Below, piece by piece: positions 1 through 4,828 of a stretch of 6,385 bases of DNA. A model generated the notes under the pieces. That model searched no databases and was not told where the DNA came from. It saw only the letters and a program-made list of their open reading frames with translations. The position numbers were made by a program, and so were the translations under genes. Source of the DNA: an uncultured Clostridia bacterium (GTDB taxonomy: Bacteria; Bacillota; Clostridia; Christensenellales; Borkfalkiaceae); the NCBI GenBank assembly GCA_947629735.1, contig CANREX010000091.1:1-6385 (forward strand). Reading direction: 5' to 3'. The stretch's first letter is position 1. The number at the start of each line of letters is the position of its first letter.

Positions 1-28
1 CATATCGTTCCGCGCGAACGGTGACCGA

Positions 29-53
29 ACACGGCGTTGCCCTTACGCCGTGT
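29..53. other. Perfect 8-bp stem hairpin without a T-tract
   Basis: ACACGGCG at 29-36 pairs perfectly with CGCCGTGT at 46-53 around a 9-base loop. No run of T follows on the + strand, nor on the - strand side, so it is not a standard intrinsic terminator. A smaller inverted repeat, CGTTC at 6-10 with GAACG at 16-20, lies just before it. It may be the end of a structured region belonging to an upstream gene outside the window. Confidence 0.4.
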
Positions 54-58
54 GAGAA

Positions 59-83
59 GGGGAGGGCAGGGTAGGGCGTAGGG
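59..83 (+). other. Run of five G-tracts, possible G-quadruplex motif
   Basis: Five runs of three or more G (59-62, 64-66, 69-71, 74-76, 81-83) are separated by loops of 1, 2, 2 and 4 bases. This fits the usual G3+ N1-7 pattern for an intramolecular quadruplex on the + strand. Folding and any function are inference. Confidence 0.4.
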
Positions 84-95
84 TTTACCTCATTT

Positions 96-211
96 TGTCA
101 TTCCGAGCTTGCCGAGGAATCCGGCTGGGTATGTCGCATAAGAAATTACCTAAGCGCAATGAAATATCGGATTCTTCGACTGCGCACCTGCGGTGCTTGC
201 TCAGAATGACA
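96..211. repeat. 116-bp palindromic dispersed repeat (MITE-like)
   Basis: The left end, 96-123, begins TGTCATTCCGAGC and ends GAGGAATCCG. The right end, 168-211, read in reverse complement begins TGTCATTCTGAGC and ends GAAGAATCCG, so the element has imperfect terminal inverted repeats. The right arm holds an extra hairpin, GCACC-TGC-GGTGC, at 184-196. The centre, about 124-167, is unrelated and AT-richer. Small elements with TGTCATTC...GAATC ends are dispersed in many bacterial genomes. It has no transposase; mobilisation in trans or a role as a transcript-folding module is inference. Confidence 0.7.
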
Positions 212-236
212 GTAAGGGAGAGGGGGGATAGGGTGT

Positions 237-255
237 CGCCCTCGGGCTGAATGAC
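237..255 (-). repeat. Short repeat related to the copies at the right end of the window
   Basis: The reverse complement of this 19-bp stretch reads GTCATTCAGCCCGAGGGCG. It matches the repeats at 6306-6324 and 6341-6359 at 18 of 19 positions, in opposite orientation. It contains a small self-complementary core, GCCC-TC-GGGC. It shares the GTCATTC start with the larger palindromic element at 96-211 and may be a partial member of the same broad family. Confidence 0.6.
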
Positions 256-322
256 AAAACGGCAGGCAAAGGGGATGTCACAAAAATGATTTCCGCAAGT
301 AAATAACGCAAGATAATAAACG

Positions 323-383
323 GGATAATAAATTTAAAGGCAGAAGTCGCGAAATAATTTTTGCAGGATAATAAATTTATAGG
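323..383 (+). repeat. AT-rich direct repeat before the pyrH promoter
   Basis: An 18-bp sequence starting GGATAATAAATTTA occurs at 323-340 and again at 366-383 with one mismatch. A partial third match, AGATAATAAA, lies at 311-320. The second full copy ends directly before the -35 hexamer, where an A/T-rich UP element would sit. A role in promoter strength or as a regulator site is inference. Confidence 0.45.
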
Positions 384-412
384 TTGATTTACTTTTTATC
401 ATATGGTATAAT
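384..412 (+). promoter_or_regulatory. Sigma-A-type promoter for pyrH and the operon
   Basis: A -35 hexamer TTGATT (384-389) and a perfect -10 TATAAT (407-412) are separated by exactly 17 bases, and TG at 404-405 gives an extended -10. Transcription should start near 419, leaving a leader of about 32 bases. The leader carries a G-rich Shine-Dalgarno (441-445) five bases before the pyrH ATG. No attenuator or riboswitch fits in so short a leader. Confidence 0.85.
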
Positions 413-450
413 CATTCAGATAGGTAATTTAAAATAAAACGGGGGAATTT

Positions 451-1161
451 ATGCAGCCTAAATACAAAAGAGTGCTAATCAAACTTTCGGGCGAGGCTCT
501 CGCGGGTGAAGAAGGTCACGGCTTGAACGAAAACGTGATAGCCAAAGTCGTGGATCAGATAGAATCCATCAAGAAAATGGGCGTGGAAATCGCGCTGGTC
601 ATCGGCGGGGGCAACTTCTGGCGGGGACGTCAGGGCAAGAAAATGGACAGGACTACCGCCGACCATATGGGCATGCTCGCAACGGTGATGAATTCGCTCG
701 CGATGATGGACGCCCTCGAACAGCGCGGACTTCCCACAAGGGTACAGACGGCGCTCATTATGACGTCCGTCGCAGAGCCCTATATACTGCGCAAGGCGCT
801 TTCGCACTTCGAAAAGGGCAGGATAGTCATAATGGCGTGCGGGACGGGCAACCCGTACTGTTCCACCGACACGGCGGCGGCGCAGCGCGCCTGCGAAATT
901 CAGGCAGACGTCCTCATGATGGCGAAAAACATAGACGGAATTTACGATTCCGACCCCAAACTCAACCTCGCGGCGAAAAAGTACGACCACTTGAATTACA
1001 TCGACATAATCAAGAACGGCATAAAAGCCATGGACGCCACGGCGGCTACAATGTGTATGGAAAACGATATTCCCGTTATCGCTTTCGGACTTGACGAGCC
1101 CGATTCTATCGTGCGCGTCGTCTGCGGCGAGAGGCTGGGCACGGTTATAGACAACAAATAA
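451..1161 (+). CDS. pyrH: UMP kinase (uridylate kinase)
   Basis: This cytosolic kinase phosphorylates UMP to UDP with ATP, feeding UTP, CTP and UDP-sugar synthesis. It belongs to the amino acid kinase fold family and normally forms hexamers. At 236 residues it has the usual length. Visible motifs are the N-terminal KLSGE at 11-15, the glycine loop GGGNFWRGR at 52-60, DRTTADHMGMLATVMN at 66-81, and the UMP/ATP-binding GTGNPYCSTDT at 131-141; the Cys at 137 replaces the more common Phe. The segment LMMAKNIDGIYDSDP at 155-169 is the conserved nucleotide-site strand. The ATG is supported by the G-rich ribosome site at 441-445 and a direct run into the KLSGE motif. It is the first gene after the promoter. 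Allosteric control by GTP and UTP is known for the family and not visible here. Confidence 0.98.
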   Translation: MQPKYKRVLIKLSGEALAGEEGHGLNENVIAKVVDQIESIKKMGVEIALVIGGGNFWRGRQGKKMDRTTADHMGMLATVMNSLAMMDALEQRGLPTRVQTALIMTSVAEPYILRKALSHFEKGRIVIMACGTGNPYCSTDTAAAQRACEIQADVLMMAKNIDGIYDSDPKLNLAAKKYDHLNYIDIIKNGIKAMDATAATMCMENDIPVIAFGLDEPDSIVRVVCGERLGTVIDNK

Positions 1162-1174
1162 AGGAGAAAATGTG

Positions 1175-1741
1175 ATGGTAGAGCAGATTGAAGAGATTAT
1201 TTTGGTACTCGACGACAAACTCGATAAGGCGCTTTCCGTGTTGAAGGAGGACTATTCTTCGATACGCGCGGGCAGGGCAAATCCCCATATCCTCGATAAA
1301 GTTATGGTGGACTACTACGGCGCGCCCACGCCCGTGACCCAGACGGCGAATATCACGGTGCAGGAAGGCAGATGCCTCGTGATTTCACCCTGGGACGCGT
1401 CCATTTTAAAGGCGATTGAAAAGGCGATACAGGTTTCGAACATCGGCATTACGCCAACCAACGACGGCAAGGTGATAAGGCTCGTTTTCCCCGATCTGAC
1501 GGAAGAACGCCGCCGCGAGCTCGTAAAACAGCTGCGCAAGATGGGCGAGGACACCAAGGTCGCCCAGCGCAACGTCCGCCGCGACGCGATGGACGGGCTG
1601 AAAAAGCTCAAAACCGACAAGGTGATATCCGAGGACGAATTCTCCGCGGGCGAAAAGGAAGTGGAAAAGCTCGTCTCCGAGGCGATTGCCAAGGTTGACG
1701 CCGCCATGACCGCCAAAGAAAAGGAAATAATGACCGTTTAA
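1175..1741 (+). CDS. frr: Ribosome recycling factor
   Basis: RRF works with EF-G to split ribosomes after termination. The protein aligns over its full length with the family (188 residues against about 185). Visible are SIRAGRANP at 29-37, DYYGAPTP at 46-53, FPDLTEERRREL at 105-116 and QRNVRRDA at 131-138; Arg132 corresponds to the functionally essential Arg132 of E. coli RRF. I chose ATG 1175, eight bases after AAGGAG (1161-1166); an in-frame GTG at 1172, five bases after that site, would add one residue. The ATG at 1170 is out of frame and stops at once. The ribosome site overlaps the pyrH stop codon, so the two genes are probably translationally coupled. pyrH-frr is a conserved pair. Confidence 0.97.
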   Translation: MVEQIEEIILVLDDKLDKALSVLKEDYSSIRAGRANPHILDKVMVDYYGAPTPVTQTANITVQEGRCLVISPWDASILKAIEKAIQVSNIGITPTNDGKVIRLVFPDLTEERRRELVKQLRKMGEDTKVAQRNVRRDAMDGLKKLKTDKVISEDEFSAGEKEVEKLVSEAIAKVDAAMTAKEKEIMTV

Positions 1742-1757
1742 TTTATTTATTTTTCGG

Positions 1758-1876
1758 CTTATTGCGCGGCAAGGTAGTTTTTCTATGAACTTACCGCGCG
1801 GCTTGCGGAGAAGCAAGGGAGTTTTCCTATAAACTTATTGCGCGTTTTAAGGATAGGCAAGGGGTTGTCCTGCGGC
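1758..1876 (+). repeat. Degenerate repeats and hairpins in the frr-uppS spacer
   Basis: Three imperfect units start at 1758, 1790 and 1834 with CTTAttGCGCG-like sequence (CTTATTGCGCGGC, CTTACCGCGCGGC, CTTATTGCGCG). The first two continue with an AAGG-AGTTTT-CTAT-AA-like segment. They generate hairpins: GCGCGGCAAG (1764-1773) with CTTACCGCGC (1790-1799), one mismatch; CTTGC (1802-1806) with GCAAG (1813-1817); and GGATA (1851-1855) with TGTCC (1866-1870). None is followed by a T-tract, so none looks like a standard terminator. The whole 161-bp spacer has no credible promoter or gene. It may act on mRNA stability or translation of uppS; that is inference. Confidence 0.55.
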
Positions 1877-1902
1877 AAAAAAATCTTTGAAAAATTCAAG
1901 TT

Positions 1903-2592
1903 ATGGAAGATAATCTTAAAATACCCGAACACGTCGGGATAATAATGGACGGCAACGGCAGGTGGGCGAGCAAGCGGCTTTTACCCCGTTCCGCGGGGCA
2001 CAGAGCGGGCATGAAGCGCATGGTTGCCCTCGCGGAGAGGGCGAAAGAGCTGGGCATACGCTACCTCACGGTATACGCGCTCTCCACCGAAAATTTATCC
2101 CGTCCGCAGGAAGAGCTCGACGGGCTGTACGACCTTATAAAGAAGTACTTCACGTCAAACGTGAGAAAGCTCGTAAAAGGGGGCGCGGCGTTGAAGGTGA
2201 TAGGCGATTTATCCCTTCTCCCCGACGACGTGAGCGCTGTCATACGCAACGGGTTGAAGCGTTCTCCCGACAGCGCGGAGTTCACGTTCATAATAGCCAT
2301 AGGCTACGGCGCGCGCAGCGAGATAGTGCATGCGGCAAACGACGCGGCGGCGCTCGGCGGCGGGGTGACGGAAGAGAGGTTTTCCTCGCTTTTGTACACC
2401 GCGGGCATACCCGACCCCGACCTGATAATAAGGACGGGCGGGGAAGTGCGCCTTTCAAACTTCCTGTTGTGGCAGGCGGCGTATGCGGAGTTGTATTTCA
2501 CCGACGCGCTGTTCCCCGAGTTTACGGATAAAAAATTCGAAAAGGCAATTTCGGAGTATTCCTCCCGCGTGAGGCGCTTCGGCAAAGTATAA
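1903..2592 (+). CDS. uppS: Undecaprenyl diphosphate synthase (cis-prenyltransferase)
   Basis: It condenses isopentenyl diphosphate onto farnesyl diphosphate to make the C55 carrier used in peptidoglycan and wall polymer synthesis. The 229-residue protein has the family motifs: IIMDGNGRWA at 13-22 with the Mg-binding Asp16, His33, YALSTENLSRP at 58-68, and IRTGGEVRLSNFLLWQ at 176-191 with Arg177, Arg183 and Ser185, then Glu196. These line up with E. coli Asp26, His43, Arg194, Arg200, Ser202 and Glu213. Odd points: Leu65 stands where Trp75 sits in E. coli, and IGYGARSEI at 133-141 replaces the usual NYGGR form. ATG 1903 is the only usual start after an in-frame stop at 1888; it has no clear Shine-Dalgarno. 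Chain length is assumed C55. A soluble or membrane-associated enzyme is expected. Confidence 0.95.
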   Translation: MEDNLKIPEHVGIIMDGNGRWASKRLLPRSAGHRAGMKRMVALAERAKELGIRYLTVYALSTENLSRPQEELDGLYDLIKKYFTSNVRKLVKGGAALKVIGDLSLLPDDVSAVIRNGLKRSPDSAEFTFIIAIGYGARSEIVHAANDAAALGGGVTEERFSSLLYTAGIPDPDLIIRTGGEVRLSNFLLWQAAYAELYFTDALFPEFTDKKFEKAISEYSSRVRRFGKV

Positions 2593-2605
2593 TGAAGGGT
2601 TTGCA

Positions 2606-3538
2606 ATGAAAAAAAGAGTGATAACCGGCATAGTTTACGTCATAGTTATGATCGGTTTGTTGGCGCTTAAAATCTACGTACCCGCAACAGAGGTCAAAAA
2701 CGGCAACGTTGTGGATCTGGGCGCGCTCGGCATAGACGTGCTGTTCTGGGCAATTTCGATAATAGGCGCGTACGAATTTTTGCGCGCCGTGAAGGACGTC
2801 TCCGAAAAGCAGCGGCTTGTCGTCATGCTGACGTGCGCGCTGATAACGCCCGCGTTCGTCATAACCAAACTTGCGTTCAAGGGCGGCGGCAGTATGAATT
2901 CTTCGGAAGCCTCGCTCATCATGCTGCTTTCCGTCGCGAGTTTCGGAATGATGGTGACGGCGTCGCTTATGGTGTTCGACTTCGAAAAGAGCAATTTGAA
3001 ATCGACGGCGCTCGCCGAGTTGTGCATACTTTACTGCGGGCTTCTGACCTGCGTAGGACCTAACATAAACCACCTCGGACAGGACCTTTCGATGTCCCGC
3101 ACGGCGATAATTTTCCTCATTTTCATAACCCCCGGCGTGGACGCCTTCGCGTTCTTCTTCGGGAAACTTCTCGGAAAAAAACTGCCGTTGAAACTCGCCC
3201 CGCACACCAGCCCCAATAAGACGGTGATAGGCGGCGTGGGCGGAATTTTGGGCGGTGTGTTCGCCGCGACGCTCGCGTGGCTGGTCACCGAGTATCTCCC
3301 CGGGGCTTCGTTCAACTACGTCGGCGCGATTCCCAAGCCCGCCCTGTTGATACTTTTCGCCATTCCCGCGTCTGTTTTCGCGCAGATGGGCGATCTGTTC
3401 GAGAGCGCAATAAAGCGCGGCTGCGGCATAAAGGACATGGGCAATATCCTGCCCGGTCACGGCGGCGTGCTCGACAGGTTCGACAGTATGCTCTTCGCCT
3501 CGGTGGCGGTCGTCGTGTGCTTCATGATAATCAGTTAA
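2606..3538 (+). CDS. cdsA: Phosphatidate cytidylyltransferase (CDP-diacylglycerol synthase)
   Basis: This membrane enzyme converts phosphatidate and CTP to CDP-diacylglycerol, the branch point of phospholipid synthesis. It is strongly hydrophobic, with about eight or nine likely membrane segments, starting at residues 5-25 and ending at about 295-310. The full CDS family signature is present at 267-293: SAIKRG, then KD at 276-277 and LPGHGGVLDRFD at 282-293. Upstream, DAFAFFFG begins at Asp179 and SPNKTVIGG at 202-210; the latter usually has Trp-Glu or similar after SPxKT, here Val-Ile. At 310 residues it is somewhat longer than many homologues, partly through a polar loop at 26-42. GAAGGG at 2594-2599 lies six bases before the ATG, and the 13-base gap to uppS indicates co-transcription and probable coupling. 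Confidence 0.95.
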   Translation: MKKRVITGIVYVIVMIGLLALKIYVPATEVKNGNVVDLGALGIDVLFWAISIIGAYEFLRAVKDVSEKQRLVVMLTCALITPAFVITKLAFKGGGSMNSSEASLIMLLSVASFGMMVTASLMVFDFEKSNLKSTALAELCILYCGLLTCVGPNINHLGQDLSMSRTAIIFLIFITPGVDAFAFFFGKLLGKKLPLKLAPHTSPNKTVIGGVGGILGGVFAATLAWLVTEYLPGASFNYVGAIPKPALLILFAIPASVFAQMGDLFESAIKRGCGIKDMGNILPGHGGVLDRFDSMLFASVAVVVCFMIIS

Positions 3539-3541
3539 ACA

Positions 3542-3555
3542 GGCAAAATTTTGCC
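3542..3555. repeat. 14-bp perfect palindrome after cdsA
   Basis: GGCAAAATTTTGCC lies three bases after the cdsA stop codon. It could form a short hairpin or be a dimeric protein site; the sequence does not decide. It runs directly into the GC-rich hairpin cluster that follows. Confidence 0.35.
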
Positions 3556-3572
3556 CCGTAGACGCGGGAATC

Positions 3573-3594
3573 GCCCCGTGAGCGCGGGGCTTTT
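3573..3594 (+). terminator. Possible weak intrinsic terminator between cdsA and dxr
   Basis: GCCCCG (3573-3578) pairs with CGGGGC (3585-3590) around the loop TGAGCG and is followed by TTTTATATTA. The T-run is only four long before A interrupts it, so partial read-through is likely. An extra left arm, GCCCCG at 3553-3558, and an extra right arm, CGGGGC at 3608-3613, allow an alternative nested fold. It would reduce dxr-rseP expression relative to the upstream genes; this is inference. Confidence 0.55.
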
Positions 3595-3625
3595 ATATTA
3601 AACGGCGCGGGGCTTTTATATTAAA
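3582..3625 (+). repeat. 21-bp direct repeat of the terminator right arm
   Basis: The sequence starting GCGCGGGGCTTTTATATT is present at 3582-3602 and again, identical over 21 bases, at 3605-3625. Each copy contains a right stem arm plus its T-rich tail. Only the first copy has an adjacent matching left arm; the second could pair with the left arm at 3553-3558. Confidence 0.75.
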
Positions 3626-3662
3626 ACAGACATTAAATAAAATTTTAAGGGTATAATAAACA

Positions 3663-4802
3663 ATGAAGAAAGTTGCGCTCGTCGGCAGCACGGGGTCTAT
3701 CGGCAGGCAGGTTTTAAACGTAATAGAGCGTCACGGCGACGAATTTTCCCTCGCCGCGATAGTCGCGCACAGCTCGGTTAAGGAGTTGGAAGCGCAGGTT
3801 GAAAAATTTTCGCCCGCATATGCGGCGCTCACGGACGGGGAAGCGGCAAAGACGTTTTCAAACAAATCGAAAACTGCGTTTTTCGGCGGGAGCGACGGCG
3901 GGTTGCGCGCGATAGAGGAGTGCGGCGCGGACGTGATATTCGTCGCGTGCGGCGGGTTCGAGGGCTTGAAATACAGCTTGAAAGCGGCTGAGCTCGGCGT
4001 TGTCCTCGCGCTCGCGAACAAGGAATCTCTCGTCTGCGGCGGCGGGCTTCTCATGAAAAAAGCGCGCCGTTTAGTGCCCGTGGACAGCGAACACTCCGCG
4101 CTGTGGCAGTGCCTCAATTTCGACAAAAAAGCCCCCTTTTCCCGCCTGATAATAACGGCGAGCGGCGGCGCGTTCCGCGGCAGGAGATGGGAAGAGCTAA
4201 GCGGCGTCACCCCCGACCTTGCGACGGCGCACCCGACGTGGAAGATGGGCGCGAAGATAACGGTGGACAGCGCGACCCTTTTAAACAAGGGGTTTGAAGT
4301 GATGGAAGCGCACCACCTGTACGGCGCGCCTTATGAAAAGATTGTCGCGGTGATTCACCCGCAGAGCATTGTACATTCCATGGTGGAGTTTGCGGACGGC
4401 GCGTGCCTTGCGCAGCTTTCCCGCCCCAACATGGAGCTGCCCATTCAGCTCGCGCTGACATATCCGCAGCGATTATATACGGGGCTCGAACCCCTTGATT
4501 TTTCGCGGGGCTTCTCCCTCGATTTTTCGCCCCTCGAAAGGGGGAATTATCCCATGTTCGACCTCGCCCTCGACTGCGGGAAGGCAGGTGGAATTCTCCC
4601 CACCGCGCTGAACGCCGCGAGCGAAGTCGCCGACGGCGCGTTTTTGAAGGGCGCTATCCCGTTCACCGATATTTACACGGTCTGTAAAGAAGTGGTGGAA
4701 AAGACGGAAAACGGGGAGGCGGAGAGCTTTGCCCGCCTCGCCGAAACAGACGCCCGTTCCCGCGCGCTTGCGCAAACCGTCGTAAAAGAGCTTACATGTT
4801 AA
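3663..4802 (+). CDS. dxr: 1-deoxy-D-xylulose 5-phosphate reductoisomerase
   Basis: Dxr rearranges and reduces DXP to MEP with NADPH, the committed step of the MEP isoprenoid pathway and the target of fosmidomycin. The 379 residues match the family length. Visible are the NADPH loop GSTGSIG at 8-14, ANKESLV from about 118, and PVDSEH with metal ligands Asp141 and Glu143. Ser167 lies in ASGGAF, His190, Trp193 and Met195 in AHPTWKMG, and Ser203 to Glu212 in VDSATLLNKGFE. They align with E. coli Asp150, Glu152, Ser186, His209, Trp212, Met214, Ser222 and Glu231. HPQSIVHSMVEF and the C-terminal GGILPTALNAASEV are also typical. AAGGG at 3647-3651 lies 11 bases before the ATG. The product feeds UppS, encoded two genes earlier. 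No key residue is missing. Confidence 0.97.
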   Translation: MKKVALVGSTGSIGRQVLNVIERHGDEFSLAAIVAHSSVKELEAQVEKFSPAYAALTDGEAAKTFSNKSKTAFFGGSDGGLRAIEECGADVIFVACGGFEGLKYSLKAAELGVVLALANKESLVCGGGLLMKKARRLVPVDSEHSALWQCLNFDKKAPFSRLIITASGGAFRGRRWEELSGVTPDLATAHPTWKMGAKITVDSATLLNKGFEVMEAHHLYGAPYEKIVAVIHPQSIVHSMVEFADGACLAQLSRPNMELPIQLALTYPQRLYTGLEPLDFSRGFSLDFSPLERGNYPMFDLALDCGKAGGILPTALNAASEVADGAFLKGAIPFTDIYTVCKEVVEKTENGEAESFARLAETDARSRALAQTVVKELTC

Positions 4803-4828
4803 ATTTTAAAGAACCGGAATGTTAAATT
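4796..4828 (+). repeat. 10-bp direct repeat spanning the dxr stop and the rseP start
   Basis: ATGTTAAATT occurs at 4796-4805, overlapping the dxr stop codon TAA (4800-4802), and again at 4819-4828, where it forms the rseP start. The upstream ATG is in a different frame and would give only a nine-codon reading before a stop. The pattern could reflect local duplication or terminating ribosomes restarting nearby. Confidence 0.5.

Larger units (their letters stand above)
1..450. other. Gene-free upstream region rich in repeats
   Basis: I see no credible coding region here. The stretch holds a perfect 8-bp stem hairpin, G-tracts, a palindromic dispersed repeat, a shorter repeat copy, an AT-rich direct repeat and then the pyrH promoter. 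In related Bacillota the gene tsf usually lies just upstream of pyrH; it is absent from these 450 bases, so pyrH is separated from it by at least this distance or has moved. Confidence 0.7.

Noticed and set aside
131..250. A 39-codon + strand ORF starting MSHKKLPK
   Set aside because: It lies across the palindromic repeat, has no ribosome site, and its SDSSTAHLRCLLRMTV segment is the kind of spurious translation these repeats produce.
475..1218. A 247-residue - strand ORF opposite pyrH
   Set aside because: It is a shadow of the codon pattern of pyrH, which is unmistakably real; no promoter, ribosome site or recognisable domain supports it.
1742..1760. T-rich stretch after frr as a terminator
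   Set aside because: No stable hairpin precedes it, and the operon continues into uppS without a promoter.
1828..1833. TATAAA as a -10 box of a uppS promoter
   Set aside because: No -35-like hexamer is found at a suitable distance, and the motif is part of the degenerate repeat unit.
1962..2531. A 189-residue + strand ORF inside uppS
   Set aside because: It is out of frame with a complete UppS and is Arg/Gly/His-rich, typical of an overlapping shadow frame.
2522..3460. A 312-residue - strand ORF opposite cdsA
   Set aside because: It is very rich in His, Arg, Glu and Tyr, as expected from the antisense of a hydrophobic gene, and shows no domain.
3652..3657. TATAAT as a -10 box of a separate dxr promoter
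   Set aside because: It ends five bases before the ATG, lies after the Shine-Dalgarno and would give a leaderless transcript; no good -35 lies 17 bases upstream.
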